In this document: piece after piece, positions 48,154-59,800 of the stretch
Layout: every line of letters begins with the position of its first letter
Position numbering within the stretch: position 1 is the stretch's first letter
NCBI GenBank assembly: GCA_034509925.1
Contig: CM067529.1
Location: forward strand, 4,721,001 to 4,785,000
Length of the DNA: 64,000 bases
Direction: 5' to 3'
Source: Hirudinaria manillensis
Lineage: Eukaryota; Annelida; Clitellata; Hirudinida; Hirudinidae
Position numbers and translations under genes: made by a program
The notes under the pieces: generated by a model
Database searches by the model: none
Told to the model about the DNA's origin: nothing
The model's input: the letters and a program-made list of their open reading frames with translations, nothing else

Positions 48154-51100
48154 CTATAAAATTGAATTGTTGGCTCTCCATGCAGTCAAAAAAGACTTTG
48201 CATAATCATAGCCAACTTGAAAAATTTCATCAAATTTGCCAAATTGTAGTGACCCATATTTATCGATGGGTGGTCTAATGTATTCACAATATCCACCCGA
48301 TTTAACATCTTGGAGCTGCTTTTCACACAATACGTAACCGACACGTGACTGTACTTCTGCCATGTTGGGGACTCTTACTGGCACGAACCATGGAAATATC
48401 CTAGATATCAAAACCCACCATCCACTCAAGGAATCTCCATAATTTGAAAATTCCCCTGTGCTAACTCTGCCAACATCTACAGCAAATATTGCTTTTGTAC
48501 CCACCATTTGATGGAACATAACATTTGCAGGTAAGTTATTAGTATAAACCCCATCGAGGAGCAGATGACCATCCACTGGGTCACAAAGGGGAGGCAGGTA
48601 TCCTGCCAGAGACATGCTTGATCTAACGTACCTCCAGAGAGAGCCAAATGTATGCACTCTAGACTCTGATACTGTTATGTTGGTTGTTACACAAAAGTAG
48701 GGTATCCAAAGATCTTCTATACAAGTAGAGGCTCCAAGAGTTTCTCTGATAACAGCATTAAACCTAGATCCGGTGAAGAAGGACGTATGTGGATAAGTGA
48801 GGTCCGCAGCTAAAAATAGCATACTCCCCAGTCTATTTTTACAAACATCTTGGAAATCTTGATAAAATCTTTTAAAATCAGTTTCCATAGCCCACATTGC
48901 ACCAACCAAGGCTCCAATACTGGTTCCACCAATAAGATCGATGGGGATATCTGATTCAACCATTGCTTTAATTACTCCTGCATGAGCACAACCTCTTGCT
49001 GCTCCTCCTCCAAGAACCAGCCCAACTGCTTTGTTGGTGAGAATTCTGGCTATTCTATAAAAATCTGGAGTGCAAGAAGCAGAAGATGATCTGACATTCA
49101 AGAATAGACTTTCATCACACCTCAGGTGAAAGTGACCAGTACACCAGGGGCGAACTTTAAGCCAAGATACAGTATCCTTTGGCCTGAAATGTATAACCAA
49201 CCACAAATTAAAATATTGCAAAATAGTGATCATCAAGCCAACTAACCTTTTTTGCTGTGGTTTATGAAGAAGAATCAGATATTTTCTGGCTCTAGAAGGC
49301 AAGCTTGCTAACTGAGTTTCAAATCTCCTGACATGGTAACTTTCATTTGCACATGCAATGATCAGTACACAGTCAGCCTGCCTTATGCATTTCCTGCTCC
49401 AAAATGTCATGTTATTATCGCACTGGTACAAAACTACATCATATAGATCTTCTTGTTGAGAAAGCCATAATGACATATGATAATTAGGAATTGTTTCGAA
49501 TGAAGATGATCCCAACAACTGCAACACATTGCTGCTGTTCAGCAACAAGGTTTTTTCTGTAATTATAATAAATTTCATTAAGAAAATGTATGAAATACTG
49601 GATTGAGATTGTACATAAAATAAACTAAAATTCTGTCTATGTTATAATAACTCTTCAACTGAATAAAACTATTTAATAAGTGGTCCCACCTGTGGCATCT
49701 AGAGCTTTTTGAAACAAACTTGCAATAGAAGACAGTGATACACTATTAGAAACAGTTAACAGAGCAATTGTTGATATTTTTCCTAGATGAATGTTTTCCT
49801 TCTTGTTTGAGAAATTTGATATCATTGTAAAGATGTTATTCTCTCCTGAGAGGGATTTTAGAATTTTTTGCCCCATAAGATAAATTAAGCTTGTCACTGA
49901 ATCTGGATGACAGTGCTTAATAAAGAGAATGAGGCCTTCGGACAAGCTGGCCAATTCCGTATCCCTAATGGCCATTACATTACTTCCCCTCTGTGATTGG
50001 GTCAGTGTTTCTGCAAGTCCCACTAGTTCACCTCTTCCATATTCTCCTGTGAGCATGGAACGAGTAGAGTGGAGGGTAGTTGACTGCAAACGACCTGTTA
50101 GTACCACAAAAGCACTCTCTGATGAATCACCTTGTTTGTACAAAATACTTCCAGCTTCTAATTGCATCCAATCAAGACCAAAATCAACTTGTTGAACCAA
50201 TAATGTGAGATCCTTTATAATGTTTGCCCCAAGCTTGACAGCTATTTCAGGCTTCCTGTTTATTGCACTAAACAAATCATATCTTGAAATAGCAAGTAGA
50301 ACACAGCCTGTAGAAGCAATATAAGTAAACATGCAACTTTCACCAGAAAGAATAGACAATGAACCAAGAAATTTTCCACTAGCATAAGACCCAATCTTTT
50401 TTGAAATATTTTTGATTTCACACTTTTCCTCAATAGATATGAGACCGCAAACAACAAAATACAAATGATCCACAGCATGACCTTGGGACAAAATTAATGC
50501 ATTCTTTTTAAAATTAAGTGTCTTTATGCTGGCCGTGGGAGCTAAATCTTCATCCAGATCCAATAATTGCCGGAACTTATCGAGCGACCTTTTCATAGTG
50601 CAACAATTGCACGCTTCTGATGAAGGTTCAAATCTTAATTTGCAAGGATGGGTAGTTTCTGCACAACTGTCAGTGCTTGAGCTAGAATCACAGTTGTTGA
50701 TGAAGCAAATCTTGTAGTTTTGCAAATGCTTAAAACTTTGAGCATAAGAAAAGGAATGCCCTCCGAGACATTCAATGTCTCCTTTCACATTAGCAGTATT
50801 TTCAAAAAGCAATTCACTTGACAGACCGAAATATGCTTTCAAAGTGAAAAGAGTAACCCTCTGCAGTCGAAATCCTATTATTTTAACAACATCAATCAAC
50901 GAATCTGGGTGCTTCTCTAGAACACTCTTCAAGGCAGAAATTGGTAGAGCCAAAAGAACAGCATCTTGCACTGCCATAGCACACAAATTTATGTCTTCTT
51001 TGCTGGAAGAACAGGCAAATTTTTTTAGGACGTTTAGAAAACTGAATATGGCATCACCCTACAACAAAACACATAAAGCCAAATTTAAAATTTAATGACT

Positions 51101-51890
51101 AGCACTCATAAATAAGTATGTATCATCACTGATCGTAATTTATCATCAGTATCATTTGGCAAGTGAATTAGCTTGCAAGTTATGTTCCAATAATGGCATC
51201 TTATTGGGACAATATATCATGTCTGAAACCTAACTTGCCAGATGACCCGTGAGAGAATATCATTATATAAAGTTGCAATGCTAAGTACTTTTAAGCAATA
51301 TGATCAAGTGCTATATACAATTGCCAAAATAATTTACTTTTAATTTGTAAAAATATCATCATAACTAAAAAGTAAACAGAGCTTTAAAAAACAAATAAAA
51401 TGCATACCTTTTGAGCTCTTTTAATGCAATGCTTTTTCCCATGATTTGACAAGATAGATACCTCCAACTCTCCTGATTGAACAACAAAAATGTTGTCACT
51501 CAGGCTGCAATTATCACATAGTTCCTCGCCAGCGAGAAGGGTTCTTGTTTCAATGTGGAAGCACAGATCCAACAAAATTTTATCATCAAAATGCCCAAAA
51601 ACTTTAATATTTTCTATTAGAAAAATAATATCTTCAGGAAGTCTGTTATATTTTGGTGTGACATTGTAAAAGCTATAAGAATCCAGCCCTCTTCTCAAAT
51701 CAAAGTAGCTGTTTCTGGAATGTCCCAAATGACTAGAATCAACAGACACTGTCTTCTTAAAAACATTAATATAGGCACCTTCACTTGATGGAGGTTTTAA
51801 TTTTTGTTTGCTTACAAAATACAAAGTAAGCAAACCAACGCCGAAAACGCACAATAAAGTGTTTATATCGTAATAATCAAAATAAAACAT
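48154..51890 (-). CDS. Patatin-like phospholipase PNPLA6/PNPLA7 (neuropathy target esterase type)
   Basis: Four exons, 51890-51408, 51058-49690, 49556-49247 and 49183-48154, give 1063 residues. The N-terminus has a membrane segment (DINTLLCVFGVGLLTLYFV), the ER anchor of the family. Cyclic-nucleotide-binding-like domains follow, one in exon 1 and two in exon 2 (ALILSQGHAVDHLYFVVCG; AGSILYKQGDSSESAFVVLT). The patatin domain begins near residue 775: oxyanion motif GGGAARGCAHAGV, nucleophile elbow GTSIG near 806, and the Asp of the Ser-Asp dyad in LLLDGVYTNNLP near 929. CEYIRPPIDKYGSLQFGKFD is a strong family block. These enzymes hydrolyse phosphatidylcholine and lysophosphatidylcholine on the ER face. 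The protein stops soon after the catalytic domain (FLTAWRANNSIL), without the long regulatory tail of human PNPLA6 (about 1,330-1,375 residues). Intron 3 is 63 nt with no stop in frame. Confidence 0.96.
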
Positions 51891-53847
51891 GTCTAAATCT
51901 AATCTCTGATAATATATCTACAATTCTAGTTTGCATAAGAGATATGGTATATCTATTGATCTAATTATATTAAACAGAATCCAGGTTTTATCATTTTATA
52001 AGTATGAATCCTCCGGCCTAACCATAAAACACTACAAAAACCCTCCCTCACCGAACAAGTTACACCTATGTAAACAGTCGCATCGTAAATTGGCACGAGA
52101 TGATTTATTTTAACTGCAAGACTTTGTTCACTTCATCTATAATAATTTGATAGGTGTTAGTAGATAGAAAGATAAAAATTATCAATCGTCAATTTTGTAA
52201 AGTTTGGCATCGCTGCAATGCTGAGACTGGATTTGTACCTAATATACGAAATCAATAAGGGGCTTAATAAATTTTTCATTGATGTACAATAGAACAAATA
52301 ATTACAATTTATGGAAATAAGAATCCATCCACCGCCCCAGTGGGATGACGATTTGATCGTGACGTAAAGGCAAAAAATGTTTATCGGAGATTGCCTTCTT
52401 GGTTTTGTAAAGCATAATACCTTAATTTGATACTGATAGAGAAGACAGATATCACTGCATAATTTTGACAGATGTTTTTGAAACTCCCGAAATAAACATC
52501 TCCAGGCATTGAAATCTTAAATTTTGATTGCTTGATTCTGCGTTCAAAGAAACGTGGATTGATATTGGAGGGCAATATTTATATGAATCTCAAGAAGCAT
52601 GACATCAATGACATATGAAACCGAGCCCACGTTTAGCCAACTAAAATGTTCAATAATTTACTAAAAATATGTTAAAATTTACACTTAATGTTTTATGGAT
52701 GTATTAATGGAATAAGTGGTATTGTTAATTGTTAAATTTTGACCTAACGTTGGCACACTTTCGAAAGTGATCCTTGCGGTTGGTGAAGGCTGAAACAAAA
52801 TTTAAAAAGTACTAACAATAATAAAATTTAGAGCGTTTTTTAATTTAAAATCTCTTACGAAGTGTTAGTGAAATAAACATTGTAATAGCCATCATTAGAT
52901 TGTCACCATTTTAGTATGTGTCTAAAGTCAACTTATTTAAGTGTGGTTCGATGACTTATTTTTATTGAACTACGAATATAATTTTGTTGTATTTTTTACA
53001 TGTCAATATTAGACTTTAATGAATGAACTTGTTGTGAAGGAAGCAATTGCAATTATTTGTAGTTTTTGGTTTACATAAAGAAAATACATAAAGGCCCAGG
53101 GCCGGGTTTCGCAACTTCGCGATAGTGTGTTGTCGGCCGTCCCTCTTGTTTATTGAGTTTTGTTGAGGAGAATCATTGGCCAATCTAGAATATCTAATTA
53201 GCACACAAATTGTAGCGCCGATATGAAGATGTCGTCGTAAAATGTTATTTTTGCGTTTTGTTTTTCAACTTGTTTTCCGGATTTTGCTTGGAAGTTACTA
53301 AACGATAATCGAGTTAGTTTATCTGATTATTTTCTTGAGTTTACTCTGAAACTATATATGTTCTATATTCTGTAATAGGTCTAAACTCAACGCAGACATA
53401 AATTCTCGCGTTCCAAAATTTGATTATTCACGTGTTATAATCAGTTAAACTAACGCTGAATAACCACCATTTGTTTCATTACTTATTGTTTTATGAAAAA
53501 ACCTCAGGTTTTCTTGATTTAAATCGTGAATATTGAATGCTATAATCTGTTGAATCTGTTTTTGTTAAAATTTGTTTCTAAGCTAAATATTCTTTTGAGG
53601 AATTTGACCCAGTGTTTACTTTGTAGGAATGTTATTTTGTTGACTAGAACTACATGTTTTATATGTAATACAGCAGATTCACATGCATGAATTTATTTAT
53701 ATTTCAAAGTTTGTCATTTATAGCTCATGATTCACCAGATCCTCAATAAAATATTTTTGGAACTAATAAATTTTTTTACTTCACATCTTTGCCTGGCAAT
53801 TGTGGTATCTATAAACTAAAATGATGTGTTTTCTTTGAAGTTCAGAA
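51891..53847. other. Divergent intergenic region, PNPLA6/7 and SBNO
   Basis: About 2 kb between two divergent starts. A GC-richer patch with several CpGs lies near 53095-53225 and may mark the SBNO promoter or a 5' non-coding exon. A splice acceptor-like TTTGAAG stands just before the SBNO ATG. No coding block seen. Confidence 0.45.
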
Positions 53848-56800
53848 ATGTCTGATGCCATAAAGGAAGCAATGAAGGAGTGTGGTCTAGAAGAACTGTT
53901 GAACCTGGGGGAACTTGAATTTGATTCTTCCACAGATTTCAACATGGGATTGAGCAGCCACACTGCATTGAGCCAAACATCACCTGCTTTAAACTTTAGT
54001 TCTTCTACCAATACAATCACCAGTCATCAAGTCTCTCAGGCCATATCCAATAATCAGACACCAATCATACTAAGACTTGGGACATTGCCTTCTCAGCCTC
54101 AAGTTATGGCTCCCCAATTGCATTCAAACCCAATGCAGCCTCATCCAACACAGGCTGGTGGAGTGATTCTTAGGGGAAATGCAAGGCAGCAGTCTCTGCC
54201 ATTTGTCTGTCAGTCCATTGTCAACAGCACAGCCTCAACATCACACCTTCCACTCTCTAGTCAGAATGGACGAATCATTAAACTCATTCCAAAAGTCACT
54301 CAACCTTCTGTTACGCCCATTCCTATCAGAGCACTGGGAAATAATGGATTGAATGGTGCCAGGCCTCTAGTCCTAAATTCTCCTATCATAACATCAATAA
54401 ATGCACAACCCAATAACATTAGACATATCGCTCGTCAGAGTTTACCATTAAATACCAAACCCAGGGTCCAATTACCTGTGCATAATCAGAATGGGGTGCT
54501 AAGATTTAGTGCATCAGCTGCAGGAAGACATAATTCTACTAGACCTCCTGTGCTACAACAGAATATTTCCTTTCCTGCAAGCGGCACTCTCCTGGCCAAC
54601 AATTTGCCTGGAAACATTCCGTTTAGAGTTGTCTCTCGACCAAATGTTCATCAACTGGCTCAGAGACCGATGGCAGTGCTTAACCAGAATGTGGTTCCCC
54701 CAAATGTCTCCAGGTTTGTCAGTTCAATTTCTCCTGCAAGTCCTGTGATATTGACTCCAATGAACAAGAATGCCCCAAGTCACTCAAGTCAAATAAACAG
54801 CTTTACTGGTAGTCAGATGGTTACCAGTCAATATTCAGAGATGGTGAACACATCTCATCTAAATACCACTTCTTTGGCAAACATGCCTAATCCAAATCCT
54901 GTACAAACTAAAGCATCAAACTCATCAAACGATGTCGCACCGTCATTGTCGACCAGCTCTTATGCAAAGTCGGTTACTTCCGCCAATACCGTGGCACTGA
55001 CCGATAAGCAGACGCTAAATGTTAGTGCAGACTTGCTACATTTAGACTGCATACATTTCAACTATTATCTCAAATTTTAGAGTTCTGAAGAAAAAAAGCC
55101 CACAACTCAGATGGCAGACATAGATTCTGGGGATATTTGGGCAGCTCTCAGTGAATTGGCTGCATTTGATGGATTGGTAGTATTTCAAAACATTTTTATT
55201 ATATTCACAAACTACAACTTATTGAACTTTAGAGATGCTTTTGTTTAGTTTTAACTCTTATTTGTATAACACAATATAACACAACGTTTATGTCAATTAA
55301 TTTTATCTTTATTTCTGTCTCTTGCATTATGTTATCAGAGGAAATCTAAAAATTACCTTGAGCTTTAATGCCACTTTATATGTTTACTTGGGCATGGTTC
55401 CAAATATCATAGTTGCATTCTTTTTTAATGAAGCATCATAGCAGATGTACAGATGTCATTAGCCTGTAGATTTGAGACAGACTCAACCTCTCTGTTACCA
55501 ACCCTGACCCAATTGGGTTCCATACTGTCCCCAAAATCTTTCTCTTTGAGGAATGTTACCACAATAGTATAGTGGCTTTAAAGCCCCTTTTTTTGGACAT
55601 ACACAACTTTAATAATAGTGTTTTATCATCATCTTTTTAACTTTTTTTTATCGACTTTATAAAAGTTATGTTGACTTTCTAATGCTTTCTAAGCATTGAA
55701 TTCATTATGAAATTAAAAATCAATTCACTTACTGGTCTCAGCTCATATTAATGCAGAAGCTTACTGTTCCCCAAGAGACTGTCAACCATACTTCTCATTC
55801 ATAAGAATGACTTATGTTATAGCTTGTGGTAAAAGTCAGGTTGCCGTCATTATGACTGCTCTCTATGCCAAGAGATGCCTTAACCAAACCCCATAAGCTA
55901 ATGTGCCATGTGCATCATAATTTTTGTACTTACTATTTGTATGATTTCTAAAGTACTTAGTAAAGGACTAGAAAATTAAACTTTTAAGCATATCCAAACA
56001 AACCTAAAATCCCAAATTAATAAACCTATCAGAAAAAGTCTGCAGTTAATTCAAAAATTATATTTTTAGAGAAATTAGCATAAGGCAGTGATTTTTAAAT
56101 TATTTCAATAATTAGCTTGGAAGTTTGTGATAGATTTGTACTTAATTATTTATTTAGAAAGAAGAAGATCTTGGGAAAGCTGAACCAGCAGGTTCTAGCA
56201 AAGAGGAAGCTTATTCTGACAATGCTACAGATAAAAAGGAAATATCGAACATGCCCTCTGGTGCGTTAATGTTAGATTCTAACGTTCCGCAACCGATTGT
56301 CGGCACGTTGAATAGAATTCCTAGCGTCCAGAAGGTGGTGATAGGAGAGAAAGTGATATGTCCAATCAGACCAGAATATTTGGGAGGTCCAAGAATCCCA
56401 TTCCAAAACATATCCATGGTCAATGGGAATCCTAGAGCCTTTGCTTCTCAGATAAGACCCATAGTGAGTGACATTTTAATTTTCAAGGATCGATAATGTT
56501 GATTGAGCAGATTGCTCTTAAAATTATTAAATTAATAAAAGAATTTAATTCAATAGTTTGTTGAATTAATTGAATTTCATTTAGAATTTAATGCCTACGT
56601 CCATGATGAAAGAGGATGAAGTTGAAGAAGAACTGGGTCATGCAGAAACCTTTTCAGAATACATGCCCACAAAATGTTCGTAGGAACGAGATGTATTTAA
56701 ATATTGCTGGATGTAGAATAACATTGAATTAGCAACTATAAAGTCATTACTTTTAATAATATATATTTTGTAATATTAGTATATTTGCTAGTAGTACCAT

Positions 56801-59800
56801 ATCTTGTGTTATATATATATTTTTTTGCCCTTTTAACAAATCACGATCTTCAATGCAATGTGTTTGCTTGAAGTATTACCTTCGATGATTTGTTTTTGCA
56901 CCACTTTGCAACGATGTCTTTAATTTGATAATCGCTTCTAGTGAAAATGGGATGCAAGCATCCGGATCCGGTGGTCGAGTCTGCCAGTCTGTCCAGCGTC
57001 GAAGCACCGGACGTCAACTACGGCCCGGCACTGCCCAAGTGCTGTTGGCAGGAGGGCCTCTTGTCTGCCGTTCAGTTGGAGTCCATCGTTTACGCCTGCC
57101 AGAAACACACGACCTTCCTGCCTAACGGCGACAGAGCGGGTTTTCTGATCGGAGACGGAGCCGGTGTCGGAAAGGGAAGAATAATCTCGGGTATCATCTA
57201 CGAAAATTATCTCCAAGGCAGGAAAAGGGCTCTTTGGTAGGTTTTAATTTGTCTATGTGCAGTTGGAGTCAGGATAAGTTGGACTGATGACTTGTTTCTT
57301 ACTAAAGGTTGAGTGTCTCCAATGATCTGAAAGTTGATGCAGAAAGGGATCTCTTTGATATTGGAGCCACAAACATTAAAGTTTACTCACTGAATAAGGC
57401 ATGTCTTCATGAGTCAGCATGATCTTAATTTCCAAAAATATAAATATAAACTTATGATGATTTTTTAGTTTAAATACGAGAAGATAAGCTCAAAAGAAAA
57501 CGGTAAAGTCAAGAGTGGAGTTGTGTTTGCCACGTATTCCTCTCTGGTAGGACAGAGCAAAATACACAACAAATACAAAACAAGACTTCAGCAATTGGTT
57601 AAATGGTTGTCCAAAGATCCAGACAGTGTGGTAAATTCAGTTGAATAGCACTATCAGTTTTCTGTTGGGTTTGTGCTCATCCTAGCATTTTGGATGTTTA
57701 AGATTGTATTTGATGAGTGCCACAAGGCCAAGAATTTGTTTTCGTCCTCGAATAAAAAAGCCACAAAAACCAGCGAGAAGGTTCTGGAACTTCAGAATAA
57801 ATTGAAAAAAGCCAGAGTTATTTATGCCAGTGCCACAGGTAAGTTAAATCGTTGTTGTGGGATTCCGTTGGTTTTCGAGACAATCCTCACGAGTCGAGTT
57901 ATTCAGGTGCGACCGAGCCGAGAAACATGGGGTACATGATCAGACTCGGCCTGTGGGGACCGGGAACGCCTTTCAACTCGTTTGCCGATTTTGTTCAGGC
58001 CGTAGAGAAAAGGTAGCAGGATTTTTTTCATTAATTACAGGTAATTACATTGGGCGATTTATAAATTAACTAATTGATTTTTCAGGGGCGTCGGAGCTAT
58101 GGAAATGATTGCCATGGAAATGAAACAAAGGGGCACCTACATTGCCAGGCAGCTTAGCTTTAAAGGCGTTTCATTCCACGTGGAAGATGTCAACCTGTCA
58201 GACAGTTTTGTTGAAATGTACAACAAGTCCGTTCAATGGGTCAGTTCATCTCTTGCTACTTAGGGGATTCATTTAATTTGTGATCGAATGGTTTTATGAT
58301 TTGCACCAGTGGGTGGATGCCAGGGATAAGTTCCAACAAGCCTCTAACCTGGTCCAACTCAGCCCTTCTGATGCAAAGAAAATGTGGGGACAGTTTTGGT
58401 CCTCTCATCAGAGGTTTTTCAAGTACCTTTGCATCTCGTCGAAGATCGAGCACTGCGTCAGACTCTGCAACAAAGCCATTAAGCAGGGAAAGGTTGGTTT
58501 CCATTTGTGAATTAATGCCTGCAATTCTGTCGAATATTTGTTCATGACGTTTCTTGTTGCAATATCAGACTGTGGTAATAGGATTGCAGTCGACAGGGGA
58601 AAGCAGAATGAAGGACATCATCGAGAAGGAATCCGAGGAACTCGACGACTTTGTTTCTACTGCAAAGTCAGTAAAAAATCGGACGCTCTTTAACCATTTA
58701 AAACGTTTATGACAAATGTTATGATTGTGTTTAATTATTAAGTAATTGAATTTCTCTTTTTTTTTTATCAAAAGAGAGGTTCTCAAAAATCTGGTCGAAA
58801 AGTATTTCCCGTGCTCGAGATCTCTCGCGACAGACAGTCGCGCGTCGTCGCCAAAGTTCAACAACAACAACAAAAGACTTTTGCCGAGCGGTAATTTTTC
58901 CTCTCGCGTCGAGTTTGATATGCAAACGACGAATTAGCCAGCAAATGATTTTAATTGAATAATAGATTTTTTGACAATTGCATGTAATTAGGTGCTGAGC
59001 ATTTGGTTTTTGTTTTCACCCGTGGAATTGTTTATCAGATTCATTCGGACAAAAGAATAAAAAACTGAAAAAGGACTCTGACAGCTCCGATGCTTCCGAT
59101 TCGAGCGATAACGAAGACGATGATAACGGTGGCAATGATGTTGCATCTAGTGATGAAAGTGATTACAATCCATTTGTACATAACAGCGATGATGGTGAGT
59201 AAAGCTTATTGTATTTTTTTTTAAATTATGGTGTCAAATTAAAACATATTGCTGTACCCATTAGATTCATCAGAGGAGAAAACTCCAGAAAAGAAGAAGA
59301 CCAAGAAAAAGAAGAAGGCGAGCTCGTCTGAGGAGGAGTCCGAAGAATTTTTTGAAAGATTATGCGATTTAATTGTGAAGAAAGGTTTGTGAAATTTTAC
59401 TCGAGGGGCACTTTTAAATGATGTTAAAGATTATGGGCTACAAGTTAATAATGAAAGTTGGTGAGAAATTTATGACATAAGACACACTTGCCATTGCACA
59501 GCTCCCTCGCCTGACACCGAAGTCGTGGAAGAGGCCATGTTTATCAAGCGGAAGCTTTTAAAGTTGGTCGAGAGACTTGGCGACGACTTGCCTCCGAATG
59601 CCTTGGACGATCTCATCAACCAACTTGGTGGTCCTGCTAGGGTTGCTGAGGTTGTTTTCAACATTTGAAGATTTGATCATTTAATCAGGAATTTGTATGA
59701 AATCTGATTCTTCATTCGTTCAAATTTTTACGATTTCAGATGACAGGCAGGAAAGGAAGGCTGGTCAGTGGAGACGGAGGAGTGGTCAGATACGAGAAGA

